Below are positions 26,916 through 36,577 of a stretch of 64,000 nt of DNA, in pieces. A program made the position numbers and the translations under genes. Below the pieces are notes generated by a model. The model ran no database searches, had not been told where the DNA came from, and saw only the letters and a program-made list of their open reading frames with translations. Each line of letters starts with the position of its first letter. Position 1 is the stretch's first letter. The DNA is taken from assembly GCA_934646185.1 (NCBI GenBank), contig CAKUEH010000002.1, positions 101,965 to 165,964 on the forward strand, written 5' to 3'. Origin of the DNA: an uncultured Oscillospiraceae bacterium. Lineage in GTDB: Bacteria; Bacillota; Clostridia; Oscillospirales; Oscillospiraceae.

Positions 26916-27797
26916 ATGGGAAGAAAGGTAAAGATCGGACTGATTCAGGTCAATCAGGTCCCGGAGGACCGATATGAGCAGCGGCTGGATATTCTTGAAA
27001 GTATGGCAAGAGCCTGCTATGAAGAGGGCGCGGAACTGGTCTTTTTTCCGGAAGCATATCAGCATGTGCCGGATAGAAGCGTAAAAAGCGACCATGACAG
27101 GCTGGTCCGGCTCTATACCGGCTGGAAGGCGCGCTGCGCTGCGCTCGCGCGGGAATACCACGCCTATATCGTGCCCTGGGACTATGAGCCCAGAGACGAT
27201 GGCCGCGTATACAACAGCGCGTATATCCTTGACCGCGAGGGAAAGGAAGTCGGCAGATATCACAAGGTCAATCTCACCTACGGCGAATTGACCGGCGGTA
27301 TTGTCAACGGCGACGATTGCCCGGTGTTTGATCTGGACTTCGGCCGGATCGGCATCATGATCTGCTTTGACAATTATTGTCCGGAGATCGCGCGGATCAT
27401 GGGCAACAGAGGCGCGGAGCTGATCCTTTACCCGCTTTACGGCGACACGCTGAATCCCCAGTGGGAGCTGAAAATGCGTGCGCGCGCCGTCGACAGCTCC
27501 GTGTACGTGGCCTCCTGCCAGATCGACAACGTGACGAACGTCGCCTACACCGGCCTCGTCTCGCCCACGGGCGACGTGCTCTGCCGTCTGGAGGGTTACC
27601 CCTCGCACGCGGTGGTCGAGGTCGATCTGGGGAAAAAGCTGTATACCAACACGATGAACCAGCCAGGTCAGCGGGAGCTTATCCGGGAATACCTGAAAAA
27701 ATGCCGGCACCCGTCGTCGTTCAAGGGGATCCTGGAGGAGCCCGCAGATACGCTGCCGTGGGAAGAGATCCTTGAAGGAACGCAGTGGAAGGGCTGA
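26916..27797 (+). CDS. Nitrilase-family C-N hydrolase (first of two)
   Basis: 293 residues from the ATG at 26916, two bases after the preceding stop. The catalytic triad of the carbon-nitrogen hydrolase superfamily is complete: E46 (FFPEAY), K117 (RYHKVNL), C150 (MICFDNY). Such enzymes hydrolyse amides or N-carbamoyl compounds. In this operon, between glycosidases, it may remove an N-acyl or amide substituent from an imported sugar. This is inference; no substrate signature is visible. Cytoplasmic, no signal peptide. Confidence 0.88.
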   Translation: MGRKVKIGLIQVNQVPEDRYEQRLDILESMARACYEEGAELVFFPEAYQHVPDRSVKSDHDRLVRLYTGWKARCAALAREYHAYIVPWDYEPRDDGRVYNSAYILDREGKEVGRYHKVNLTYGELTGGIVNGDDCPVFDLDFGRIGIMICFDNYCPEIARIMGNRGAELILYPLYGDTLNPQWELKMRARAVDSSVYVASCQIDNVTNVAYTGLVSPTGDVLCRLEGYPSHAVVEVDLGKKLYTNTMNQPGQRELIREYLKKCRHPSSFKGILEEPADTLPWEEILEGTQWKG

Positions 27798-27815
27798 GCG
27801 CACGGAGGAAACGAC

Positions 27816-29456
27816 ATGACTGCAGCATTGGAAAACAGCGGATTTCCCACGATCCTGCGCCGCCCCGACCGCGTACTGGGGGCGACTGAGCAGACGGATT
27901 TTCGCTTTGAGGAGCATGCGGCGGACTGCGATTGTCCGGTCGAGTGGCAATATGTGCAGGGGGAAAACGGCTGGAATGTCGTGATCTATCCGGGCAAAGC
28001 GCCCGTCAAGTATCTGAAGCTGCGCTGGCACGGCGATCTTGCGCGTGTGGAGAGCGTTCTCGGCGATGAATGGGGGCGGATCAGCGCGACGCATGCGCCG
28101 GTCGAATGGCGCAGCGTGATGCCGTTCCGGCCGCTGCCGTGGTTCTGTATCGCAAGAGCGGGGGAAACGACCCTGTGCTACGGCGTAAAAACCGGCTGTG
28201 ACTGCTTCGCGTTCTTTCAGCTCGACTGCCATGGCGTGACGCTTTTCCTGAATCTGATGAGCGGCGCGGCAGGCACAGACGTCAAAGCGCCCTTTACCGC
28301 CTGCGTCGTTACCGAGACCGTCTCAACGGCAGAGGAGAGCGTCTATGACACGGTAAAGCGCTTCATGCGCATGCTCTGCGAAAAACCGGCTCTGCCCAAA
28401 GCGCCGGTATTCGGGGTGAACAACTGGTATTGGGCGTACGGCAGCATCTGCGAGGAAAGCGTCCTGCGGGAGGCGGACTATCTGACACAGATGACGGACG
28501 GGGTAAAAAACCGGCCGGCGCTCGTGATCGACGACGGTTGGCAGATCAACCGCACCGCACAGCCGCATTATTACATCGGCGGCCCGTTTGACCGCTGCAA
28601 TGAAAAATTCCGCGATATGCAGTCGCTCGCGCAGAGTCTCGCGCAGAAGCACGTCCGGCCCGGGATCTGGTTCCGGCCGCTTCTGACGCTCGGTACGCTG
28701 CCGGAGGAAGCAAAGCTGCGCACCTACGCGAACGGGATCGTGATGGATCCGTCGCATCCCTATACGCTCGAGCGCGTGCAGCGCGACGCGGCGCGGCTGC
28801 GAAGCTGGGGCTATGAGATCATCAAGCACGATTTTTCCGGCAACGATGCGCTCGGCGAAGACCCGTTTCAGGCGGCGGCGCATACCACAGTTCTGGTATC
28901 CGACGGCAAGCGCTTCTATGACAACACAAAAACGACCGCGACGATCCTGAAAAATCTCTACAAGGCGCTTCAGGCGGGCGCAGGGGACGCGGACATGATC
29001 GGCTGCAGCGTGATCGGGCATCTGGCCGCCGGGATCCACTCGATCCAGCGCGTCGGAACAGATACCAGCGGCCGCAGCCTGGAGTGGACGATCCGCAACG
29101 GCGTGCATTCCTTTATGCGTCTGCCGATGAACGACACCTTTTTCCGGATCGACCCGGACTGCGCGGCGTTTACCGATCAGGTGGACGCGGAGATGAACCT
29201 GCGCTTCATGGAGCTGTGCGCGCTGACCGGAGTCACGACCTTCGCTTCCATCACGCCCGATTCGCTCACCGGCGAGCAGATGAAGCGCATCAACGCGATA
29301 TTCCGTCTGGCCGACAGCGGTTCGGCGCATTATGGGATCCGCCATTATGAGCGCTGCGCGATCCCGGAGGTCTTCACGAACGGGGATGCGGAACGGCGGT
29401 TCAACTGGATGGAATACTATGACGGCTCCAGAACCAATCTGAGCTGGTCAAAATAG
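27816..29456 (+). CDS. GH36-like alpha-galactosidase-type glycosidase
   Basis: 546 residues with a beta-sandwich N-terminal domain (to about residue 185) and a melibiase-type TIM barrel. The barrel strands GVNNWYWAYG, LVIDDGWQI, GIWFRPLL and EIIKHDFSG are clear; the KxD strand puts the likely nucleophile at D339. GH36 members are mostly alpha-galactosidases or alpha-N-acetylgalactosaminidases. Given nagA/nagB in the operon, an N-acetylated substrate is possible. Ribosome site cggagg; no signal peptide. Confidence 0.83.
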   Translation: MTAALENSGFPTILRRPDRVLGATEQTDFRFEEHAADCDCPVEWQYVQGENGWNVVIYPGKAPVKYLKLRWHGDLARVESVLGDEWGRISATHAPVEWRSVMPFRPLPWFCIARAGETTLCYGVKTGCDCFAFFQLDCHGVTLFLNLMSGAAGTDVKAPFTACVVTETVSTAEESVYDTVKRFMRMLCEKPALPKAPVFGVNNWYWAYGSICEESVLREADYLTQMTDGVKNRPALVIDDGWQINRTAQPHYYIGGPFDRCNEKFRDMQSLAQSLAQKHVRPGIWFRPLLTLGTLPEEAKLRTYANGIVMDPSHPYTLERVQRDAARLRSWGYEIIKHDFSGNDALGEDPFQAAAHTTVLVSDGKRFYDNTKTTATILKNLYKALQAGAGDADMIGCSVIGHLAAGIHSIQRVGTDTSGRSLEWTIRNGVHSFMRLPMNDTFFRIDPDCAAFTDQVDAEMNLRFMELCALTGVTTFASITPDSLTGEQMKRINAIFRLADSGSAHYGIRHYERCAIPEVFTNGDAERRFNWMEYYDGSRTNLSWSK

Positions 29457-29468
29457 GGGGGAAGACGC

Positions 29469-30140
29469 ATGCTCCTTGGGAATATGGATCGGGTGGTCTT
29501 TGCGGGAGACTCCATAACGGATATGCAAAGAGCCTATCCGGTCGGCGAAGGACTCAATGACAGAGCGGGCTTCGGCTATGTCAGGATGATCGACAATCTG
29601 CTTGCCGCATGGTATCCGGAGATCTGCGTCCGGGTCACAAACGCCGGGATCAGCGGCAATACCAGCCGCGATCTGCGTGCGCGCTATGAACAGGACGTTC
29701 TGGCGCTCTCGCCGGATTACGTCTCCATATGCATCGGCGTCAACGATGTCTGGCGGCAGTTTGACAGCCCTGCCATGCCGGACCATCAGGTCGGCCCGGA
29801 GGATTACGCGGATAATCTGACCGATATGATCCGGCGCGCCGGAGCACAGTGCAGAGGCGTGATCGTCTGTACACCGTATTATATGGAGCCGAACCGGGCA
29901 GATCCGATGCGCAGCCGGATGGACACCTATACCCGGCTCTGCCGCCGGATCGCGAAGGAGGAGGGCTGCGTGCTCGTGGATTTTCAGGAGCTGTTCGATG
30001 GCTACGCCGCGTATCATCACAGCGCATATCTTTCCTGGGACAGAGTCCATCCGAACCAGATAGGCGCGACGCTGATGGCCAGAAGGTGGCTGGAGACCTG
30101 CGGCGCGGATTTTTCAAAAGACTGGAGACGGCGGGGATGA
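29469..30140 (+). CDS. SGNH/GDSL-type esterase
   Basis: 223 residues of the SGNH hydrolase superfamily: block I FAGDSITD with nucleophile S15, block II Gly in NAGISGNTSRD, block III N92 in IGVNDVW and the D191-x-x-H194 pair in DRVHPN. Such enzymes remove acetyl or other ester groups from carbohydrates. There is no signal peptide, so de-esterification would happen after import. The stop overlaps the next start (ATGA). Confidence 0.9.
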   Translation: MLLGNMDRVVFAGDSITDMQRAYPVGEGLNDRAGFGYVRMIDNLLAAWYPEICVRVTNAGISGNTSRDLRARYEQDVLALSPDYVSICIGVNDVWRQFDSPAMPDHQVGPEDYADNLTDMIRRAGAQCRGVIVCTPYYMEPNRADPMRSRMDTYTRLCRRIAKEEGCVLVDFQELFDGYAAYHHSAYLSWDRVHPNQIGATLMARRWLETCGADFSKDWRRRG

Positions 30141-30625
30141 CGGCAAAACAGATCCCGCTTTCGATCCGGCCGGCCGGGGAGGACGACTTCGGCCGCGTCG
30201 CCGAGATCGGGGCACGGGCATGGAAGGCCATTTATGACGGCTACAGAGCGCAGCTCGGCCCGGAGCTGTTCGCGGCGTTTTATCCGGAAGCGATCCAGCG
30301 CAAATGCCGCAGCCTGCGCGAGGAAATGAAGACGCTCCCCTTTTTTGTGGCGGAGGTTGACGGCAGGGTGGCCGCGTTCGCGGCCTGCAGGATCAGCGGC
30401 GCGGAAGGGGAGATCATGGATAACGCGGTCGACCCGGATTATGCCGGGCGAGGGATCGGGAGCAGTCTGCACCGCTATGTGCTGGACTATCTGCGTGCGC
30501 ACGGCTGTACCCGCGCCGTTGTACGGACGGGACTTGACGCGGCACACGCGCCTGCGCGCCGCGCGTATGAGAAAAACGGATTTGTCAGATCGCTCGCAAG
30601 CGTAAAATATTTCAGAAAGCTGTAA
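30137..30625 (+). CDS. GNAT-family N-acetyltransferase
   Basis: 162 residues from the ATG at 30137, overlapping the esterase stop by four bases. The acetyl-CoA-binding motif A is VDPDYAGRGIGSSLH, and motif B is the HAPARRAYEKNGF segment. The substrate is unknown. Its place between an esterase and a sugar isomerase could mean sugar amine acetylation, but GNAT proteins are too diverse to say. Confidence 0.88.
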   Translation: MTAKQIPLSIRPAGEDDFGRVAEIGARAWKAIYDGYRAQLGPELFAAFYPEAIQRKCRSLREEMKTLPFFVAEVDGRVAAFAACRISGAEGEIMDNAVDPDYAGRGIGSSLHRYVLDYLRAHGCTRAVVRTGLDAAHAPARRAYEKNGFVRSLASVKYFRKL

Positions 30626-30629
30626 AACA

Positions 30630-31478
30630 ATGAAAATTTCTTTTATTACGGATGAATTTACACAGGATCTGGACGAAGCGATCGCTTTTGCGCTGGATAA
30701 CGGACTGCAGGGCGTCGAGCTGCGCAGTGTAGACGATAAGGCGCTGCAGAACTTTTCACTGGAAGAGGTTTCTGGATGGAAGAAAAAACTGGATGCGGCA
30801 GGGCTCACGGTTTCGAATCTGGCCAGCTCGTTCTTTAAATGCAGCTTTGAGTCCGGCCAGATCGAACTGCAGCTCAGAAGGCTGGAAAAGCTGTGCGATA
30901 TCGCGGATATCCTCGCCTGCCGGACGCTCCGCGGCTTTTCCTTCTTCCGGGAAGGCACGATCCCGCCGGAGAAACTGGCGGAGGCGTTTGAACCGGCGCT
31001 TGCGATCCTGCAAAAACGGGACAAGCTGCTGCTTCTGGAGGCGGACCCTTCCGTCCATACCACCAACCACCGCGCGGTCGCGGCGCTTCTTAAGCTGCTT
31101 GGCAGCGACCATGCCGCGGCTGTATACGATCCGGGAAACTGTCTGTTCGACCCGATGGGAGAAAAGCCGTTTCCGGACGCCTATGAGGCGATCCGCCCCT
31201 ACATGCGCCATGTTCACATCAAAGACGCCGTATATGAAAAGGGCGAGCCGGTCTGTCTGGCTCCGGGAAGCGGACTTGTGGATTTTCCGGCGGTACTGCG
31301 CCGCCTCCGGGACGACGGCTATACCGGCTACGTGTCTCTGGAACCGCATTACCGCGCCGCGCTGACGCTGACCGAGGCGCAGATGCGCACACCGTCCGGC
31401 GCGGAGTTTTCCCGCGGCGGAAAAGAGGCCATGCAGCAGAGCGTCGACGCGCTGAAGCGGATGCTCGGCGCGCTCTGA
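30630..31478 (+). CDS. Sugar phosphate isomerase/epimerase (xylose isomerase-like TIM barrel)
   Basis: 282 residues of the AP-endonuclease-2/IolE-like TIM-barrel family: N-terminal ISFITDEFTQDLDEAIAFA, a strand ending in GVELRS, metal-ligand strands LLLEADPSVHTTNH, AVYDPGNC and HVHIKD, and a final YVSLEPHY. These bind a divalent metal and isomerise or epimerise sugars or keto-sugars. It is often found beside Gfo/Idh/MocA oxidoreductases, as here. Confidence 0.87.
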   Translation: MKISFITDEFTQDLDEAIAFALDNGLQGVELRSVDDKALQNFSLEEVSGWKKKLDAAGLTVSNLASSFFKCSFESGQIELQLRRLEKLCDIADILACRTLRGFSFFREGTIPPEKLAEAFEPALAILQKRDKLLLLEADPSVHTTNHRAVAALLKLLGSDHAAAVYDPGNCLFDPMGEKPFPDAYEAIRPYMRHVHIKDAVYEKGEPVCLAPGSGLVDFPAVLRRLRDDGYTGYVSLEPHYRAALTLTEAQMRTPSGAEFSRGGKEAMQQSVDALKRMLGAL

Positions 31479-31534
31479 GGCGGCCGGATAAAAAAGACAA
31501 GCGATAAAACAGCGATAAAAGAGGAGATCAGAAA

Positions 31535-32518
31535 ATGAAACTTGCAATGCTGCTCAACAAATCCAATCAGGAAAAAACGTTCAACCAAAAAACGATCGGG
31601 CTGCTTCAGCAGAAGGCGGAGCTTGTCTGGAATGAAACCGACGGCTATGACCCAGAGGAGCTCAAGCGTGTGATCAGGGGCGCGGACGCTGCGGTCACGA
31701 GCTGGGGCTGCCCGAAGCTCACCGCGGATATTCTGAAAGAAGCGCCTGATCTGAAGCTCATCCTGCACGCCGCAGGCTCTGTAAAGCCCTTTATCACAGA
31801 GGATATTTTCGACCGCGGGATCCGTGTGATCTCTTCGGCCAGCGTGCTTTCCTGCGGCGTTTCCGAGACGGCGCTGGGCTTTATCATTTCCGCGTCCAAG
31901 AATTTCTACGAGCTGAACGACAAGATGCACGCGGGCGTTTTCCGGACGCAGGGCGTAAAGGATCTGTTCGACCTGACCATCGGCATTGTCGGCTTTGGAT
32001 ATGCCGGCAGACATCTCGCGGAGCTGCTGCAGGCGTTCCGGGTGGACGTCATCGCGTCCGATCCCGGTGTAAGCGCGCAGAGCATGGCGGCTGTCGGCGT
32101 GCGAAAAGTCGAGATGGAGGAAGTATTTGCGCAGAGCGATATCATCTCGATCCACGCGCCGGATCTGCCGAGCACGTATCATATCGTAAACGAGGCAAGC
32201 ATCGCGACGATGAAGGACGGCGTAATTCTGATCAATACCGCAAGAGGCACCGCGATCGACGAGCAGGCGCTTGCAAAGGCGCTGCTGTCCGGCAAGATCA
32301 AGACAGCCTGCCTGGACGTGTATGATCCCGAACCGCCCCGCGCGGATAATCCACTGCTCAAGCTGGATACCTGCATCATGACGCCGCATATTGCGGGACA
32401 GGCGGCGAACGGACTGCAGCGCATCGGGTATAACTGCTACTGCCAGCTGCTGCATTTCCTTGCCGGCGAGCAGATGCAGGGCGAGATCACGCGGGACATG
32501 CTCAGCCATATCGCGTAA
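31535..32518 (+). CDS. D-isomer-specific 2-hydroxyacid dehydrogenase
   Basis: 327 residues. The NAD-binding motif is GIVGFGYAG; catalytic residues are Arg in NTARGTAID, Glu in DVYDPEPP and H285 in MTPHIAGQ. It reduces a 2-oxo acid or oxidises a 2-hydroxy acid with NAD(P). Being next to an enolase-superfamily dehydratase, it may work on a sugar acid or its keto product. A spacer of 56 bp with aaaagagga precedes it. Confidence 0.9.
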   Translation: MKLAMLLNKSNQEKTFNQKTIGLLQQKAELVWNETDGYDPEELKRVIRGADAAVTSWGCPKLTADILKEAPDLKLILHAAGSVKPFITEDIFDRGIRVISSASVLSCGVSETALGFIISASKNFYELNDKMHAGVFRTQGVKDLFDLTIGIVGFGYAGRHLAELLQAFRVDVIASDPGVSAQSMAAVGVRKVEMEEVFAQSDIISIHAPDLPSTYHIVNEASIATMKDGVILINTARGTAIDEQALAKALLSGKIKTACLDVYDPEPPRADNPLLKLDTCIMTPHIAGQAANGLQRIGYNCYCQLLHFLAGEQMQGEITRDMLSHIA

Positions 32519-32525
32519 GATAGCC

Positions 32526-33779
32526 ATGAAGATCACGAAAACGACCCTGCGATCCAGCAGAGAGCCGATTCACCCGCTGGGCTTCAAGGGCGGACATCTG
32601 GACGAACTGTGGCAGATCACCGCGGCAGTGGAAGCAGACGGCGCGCTTTGCGCAACCGGCTATGGCGTGCAGAGCGTGCTCTGGTCTGACAGCGCGGTCT
32701 TCCATGCGTTCGGAGCTGAACGCGGCAATGCGCTGATGCTTGAAACCACACAATATGCGCTCAGGAGACTGGAGGGCGAAACGCTTGTCCGCCCGGATCA
32801 GATGCTCCGGGGGATCTTTGACGATACGCTTGCCTACGCAAAGCGCATCACAGGCCATGCGGAGCTGCGGGCGACGTTCGCGCTCAACGCGCTCACACCG
32901 ATAGACTGGGCGCTGTGGAAGCTCTGGCGCCGCATACAGGGCGGTACGTTCCGCGAACTGGTGCGCCCGGTCACGGATTTCCTCGTCCCGCGTCAGCGGG
33001 AGCTCGGCAATATCCCGCTTATATCCTATGCGACAGGCGAGAAGGAGATCGAGGCGCTGGCCGGTGAAGGCCGTTCGCTGTTCAAAATCAAGATCGGCTG
33101 CGATCCGGATGGGAGAAACGACGCGGACGAAATGCTGCAATGGGATATCGCCCGCCTCGCGCAGATCCACGCGATCCTGTCGCGCTATGCGACGGAGGAT
33201 ACCGCGTGCGGCCGCCCCGCGTACTATCTGGACGCAAACGGGCGCTACGACACGCCCGACCGGCTGCTGCGCCTTCTGGACGCTGCGGACAGGATCGGCG
33301 CGCTGGAGCGGATCGTGCTGCTGGAAGAGCCGTTCCCGGAGAACGCGCTGCAGCGCGTGGATCGGATCCCCGTGCCCGTAGCGGGAGACGAGAGCGCGCA
33401 CAGCGCAGCAGACGCGGTGCGGCTGATCGAAGAATATGGCTACCGCGCGATCGCACTGAAGCCCATTGCGAAGACGCTGTCCGTTTCGCTTGCAGTGCTG
33501 GAGCAGGCGCGCAGGCGCGGCGTGCAGTGCTTCTGCGCCGATCTGACGGTGAACCCCAGAATGGTGGAGATGAACAAGCTGTTTGCGTCGCATCTTCCAA
33601 CGATCAGGGGAATGAACATCGGCGTTTTTGAAAGCAACGGCAGCCAGAACTATCTGAACTGGGCGCAGATGCAGGCGCAGAGCGGACTCGCGGAAAAGCC
33701 GTTTGCGCACATGCAGCGGGGCAGATTCATCCTGGATGAAGCATATTACCGCTGCGAAGGAAATGTTTGGGAGGATTGA
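32526..33779 (+). CDS. Enolase-superfamily (muconate cycloisomerase-like) enzyme
   Basis: 417 residues from the ATG at 32526, eight bases after the previous stop. The superfamily ligands can be traced: K187-I-K189 on strand 2, metal ligands D236 (YYLDANG), E267 or E268 (LLEEP) and D288 (AGDES), and K312 (ALKP) on strand 6. Lysines on both sides match the MLE-type subgroup. The longer than usual loops (one after D236, one at 205-225) set it apart from well-known dehydratases. The substrate is probably a sugar acid but cannot be assigned. Confidence 0.82.
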   Translation: MKITKTTLRSSREPIHPLGFKGGHLDELWQITAAVEADGALCATGYGVQSVLWSDSAVFHAFGAERGNALMLETTQYALRRLEGETLVRPDQMLRGIFDDTLAYAKRITGHAELRATFALNALTPIDWALWKLWRRIQGGTFRELVRPVTDFLVPRQRELGNIPLISYATGEKEIEALAGEGRSLFKIKIGCDPDGRNDADEMLQWDIARLAQIHAILSRYATEDTACGRPAYYLDANGRYDTPDRLLRLLDAADRIGALERIVLLEEPFPENALQRVDRIPVPVAGDESAHSAADAVRLIEEYGYRAIALKPIAKTLSVSLAVLEQARRRGVQCFCADLTVNPRMVEMNKLFASHLPTIRGMNIGVFESNGSQNYLNWAQMQAQSGLAEKPFAHMQRGRFILDEAYYRCEGNVWED

Positions 33780-33784
33780 GCGGA

Positions 33785-34807
33785 ATGAAGCCAATGATAC
33801 GTCTGGCGATCATCGGATGCGGTATGATATCGCGGTTTCACATTGACGCGATCCGGCAGCTGAAAACAGCGGAGCTTGCCGGCGTATACGATCCGAGAAC
33901 GGAAGCGGCCGAGCGCGCCGCGGCCGAACAGGGCGTCAGAGCCTACCGGTCTCTGGACGAGCTGTGGAACGACCGGTCTGTCGACGCGGTGTGCATCTGT
34001 ACGCCGTCCGGCACGCATGGAGCGCTTGCCATCGACGCGCTGCGCCATGGCAAACATGTGCTCGTTGAAAAGCCTATGGCGCTTACAAGAGAGGAGTGCC
34101 GGACAATCCTTGACGAGGCCGGGAAAAACGGCCTGCGGGCCGGCGTTGTGAGCCAGCTCCGCTTTTCGCCCGGCGTCCAGCTTGTAAAGCAGGCCGTGGA
34201 GCAGGGCAGGCTCGGAAGACTCGTCTCAACGGAGCTGAATATGAAATACTACCGCGACGAACGTTATTTTTCCGCCAGCGCATGGCGCGGAACAAAAAGT
34301 ATGGACGGCGGAGGCGCGCTGATGAATCAGGGCATCCATGGCGTCGATCTGCTACAGTATATCGCGGGTATGCCGGCGCGCGTGTTCGGCCAGAGCCGGA
34401 CGCTGGTTCACGACATCGAGGTGGAGGATACGCTTCACGCGATGCTGATGTATGAAAACGGCGCGCTGGGCAGCGTAATTGCGACGACGAGCGTCTATCC
34501 GGGCTTTTCCCGCAGATTGACAGTCTGCGGAGAGAATGGAACGATCGAGCTGGAGGAGGACAGGATCGCGGTGTGGAAGCTGAAGGACGGCAGTATGCCG
34601 CCGGAGCTCGCTGGGGCCGGCATTTCCGGTAGCAGCGACCCGGCCGGCATCGGCACGCAGGGACACGTACGGCAGCTTGAAAATTTTGTCGCCGCAATAC
34701 GCGGGGCGGAACCGCTTCTCGTAGATGCGGCGGAGGGCTGCAAGCCGCTTGCGGTGATCTGGGGGATCTATGAAGCATCTGAGAAAGGCAGGGTGATCAC
34801 GATATGA
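33785..34807 (+). CDS. Gfo/Idh/MocA-family oxidoreductase (first)
   Basis: 340 residues from the ATG at 33785. The NAD(P)-binding start RLAIIGCGMI, the VCICTPSGTHGALAIDALRHGKHVLVEKPMA strand with the catalytic EKP motif, and the GGGALMNQGIHGVDLLQYI helix are typical of sugar 3- or 4-dehydrogenases of this family. It overlaps the next oxidoreductase by four bases. The pair plus the isomerase suggests an oxidation-isomerisation-reduction route for a sugar ring position. Confidence 0.92.
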   Translation: MKPMIRLAIIGCGMISRFHIDAIRQLKTAELAGVYDPRTEAAERAAAEQGVRAYRSLDELWNDRSVDAVCICTPSGTHGALAIDALRHGKHVLVEKPMALTREECRTILDEAGKNGLRAGVVSQLRFSPGVQLVKQAVEQGRLGRLVSTELNMKYYRDERYFSASAWRGTKSMDGGGALMNQGIHGVDLLQYIAGMPARVFGQSRTLVHDIEVEDTLHAMLMYENGALGSVIATTSVYPGFSRRLTVCGENGTIELEEDRIAVWKLKDGSMPPELAGAGISGSSDPAGIGTQGHVRQLENFVAAIRGAEPLLVDAAEGCKPLAVIWGIYEASEKGRVITI

Positions 34808-35775
34808 TCGAAGCAAACAGCATGATCCGGATTGGCGGTGTGAGCATTGATGTTTCGCACCCCAAGGCGTTTGCCGCAAATCTGGAAAAATACTGCATGA
34901 ATATGCGCTACGCGCTCGAATACGACGACGGCTTCCGCACGAAGCAGGAACTGGAGTGGTTCAAAAACCGCTACGGGCTCGACGGGATCGCGCAGAGCAT
35001 CGAGGAAATGGTAGGGCAGGTCGACGTCGGCTTTATCCAGTCGTGCAACTGGGACAAGCATCTGGATCAGGCCATGCCGTTCATCCGGAAGGGGAAACCG
35101 GTCTTCATCGACAAGCCCATCGTCGGCAGCATGAAGGATATCGCGCGCCTGCGCGCGCTGGCGGACACAGGCGCAAGGATCATGGGATCCTCGTCTATCC
35201 GCTATTGCCGGGAAATCCGGGAATTTCTTGCGAAAAGCGAACAGGAGCGGGGAAAGATCCTCACTGTTTACGGTACCAGCGGAACAGATGAATTCAACTA
35301 TTCCATCCATATCGTAGAGGGGATGAGCGCGCTTGCCGGCGCGCCGGCGGAATCGTGCAGATATCTGGGCGAGGTAAAGACCGAAGACGGCCAGCGCTGC
35401 CAGAACTATCTCATTGCGTATGCCAACGGCATACAGGGCATCTACTCTGCCTGCCTTGATGTCTGGCAGCCGTTTGTGCTTGTCGTCGTGACGACAAAAA
35501 GCGTCTATCATTTCGAGATCGATCTGGATCTGATCTACTCTGCGCTTCTGCAGCAGATATCCCATGAACTGCGAAACGACGGCCGAAGCTGCATGGCGGA
35601 TCTTGAGACGCTGATCAACTGCACGCAGATCATGCTATGCGGAAAGAGATCCAGAGACGAGGCAGACGGCAAAGCGGTCCGGATCGGCGAGCTTACACCA
35701 GAGGACGCGTTTGACGGCGCGGCGTTTGAAGCAGAATACGCCAGAACCGCGAACCGCGGCGTGTATCGAGACTGA
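34804..35775 (+). CDS. Gfo/Idh/MocA-like oxidoreductase (second, divergent)
   Basis: 323 residues. The Rossmann half is reduced: no clear GxGxxG occurs at the N-terminus (IRIGGVSIDVSHPKAFA instead), but KGKPVFIDKPIVGS is the EKP-type catalytic loop with D in place of E. The C-terminal sheet (YLGEVKTEDG, YANGIQGIYSAC) fits the family. It is probably an NAD-dependent or structural partner of the first oxidoreductase. The degenerate dinucleotide motif is worth testing. Confidence 0.82.
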   Translation: MIEANSMIRIGGVSIDVSHPKAFAANLEKYCMNMRYALEYDDGFRTKQELEWFKNRYGLDGIAQSIEEMVGQVDVGFIQSCNWDKHLDQAMPFIRKGKPVFIDKPIVGSMKDIARLRALADTGARIMGSSSIRYCREIREFLAKSEQERGKILTVYGTSGTDEFNYSIHIVEGMSALAGAPAESCRYLGEVKTEDGQRCQNYLIAYANGIQGIYSACLDVWQPFVLVVVTTKSVYHFEIDLDLIYSALLQQISHELRNDGRSCMADLETLINCTQIMLCGKRSRDEADGKAVRIGELTPEDAFDGAAFEAEYARTANRGVYRD

Positions 35776-35794
35776 GCGTCGGGAGAAGAAAAGA

Positions 35795-36574
35795 ATGGGG
35801 ATTTTGAAACAATTCAGCGCCGGAAAGCTCGCAGTGATCATTTGCAGCGACCGGGAGCAGCTGGGGCTCCTCGCGGGCGCGGACGCGGCGGAGGCGATCA
35901 AACGCGCGATCGCGGAAAAGGGCGAGGCGAACGTCATGTTCGCGGCAGCGCCGTCGCAGGATGATACGCTGCGCGTGCTCTGCGCCGATCATACGGTCGA
36001 CTGGTCACGTGTGAACGCGTTTCACATGGACGAGTACATCGGGCTTGCCGAGGCACACCCTGCCGGATTCAGAACATACCTGAAAAACAGGATCTTCGAC
36101 AGATTTGTCTTCAAATCAGTCAATTTACTCAATGGAAACGCGGCGGACATTGACGGCGAGATCGAGCGATACGCGCAGCTGCTCGCCGCGCACCCACTGG
36201 ATGTCGTGCTGCTGGGCATCGGAGAAAACGGACATATCGCCTTCAACGATCCGTCTGTCGCTGATTTTGGCGACAAAGCGATCGTCAAGCGCGTAAAGCT
36301 GGAGCAGATCTGCCGGATGCAGCAGGTACACGACGGCTGCTTTGCTTCCATCGACGAGGTACCCGCATATGCGCTGACGGTCACGATCCCCACGATCATG
36401 CGGGGGAGGAACCTGATTTGCTCTGCGCCGTGTGCGACGAAGGCGGACGCGGCCGCGCGCATGCTCAGCGGCGAGATCGGCACGGACTGCCCTGCGTCGA
36501 TCCTTCGCAGCCATGACCATGCCTGCGTATATCTCGATGCGGATTCCGGAAAACATCTGCTGGAAGAGGGATGA
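35795..36574 (+). CDS. nagB: Glucosamine-6-phosphate deaminase family protein
   Basis: 259 residues from the ATG at 35795. NagB converts glucosamine-6-phosphate to fructose-6-phosphate and ammonia. The catalytic Asp in FHMDEYIGL and H147 in GENGHIAFNDP are present, and KRVKLE and RNLICSAPCATKADA match the family. It is followed three bases later by nagA. With nagA it would feed an N-acetylated hexosamine into glycolysis. Confidence 0.92.
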   Translation: MGILKQFSAGKLAVIICSDREQLGLLAGADAAEAIKRAIAEKGEANVMFAAAPSQDDTLRVLCADHTVDWSRVNAFHMDEYIGLAEAHPAGFRTYLKNRIFDRFVFKSVNLLNGNAADIDGEIERYAQLLAAHPLDVVLLGIGENGHIAFNDPSVADFGDKAIVKRVKLEQICRMQQVHDGCFASIDEVPAYALTVTIPTIMRGRNLICSAPCATKADAAARMLSGEIGTDCPASILRSHDHACVYLDADSGKHLLEEG

Positions 36575-36577
36575 TCG

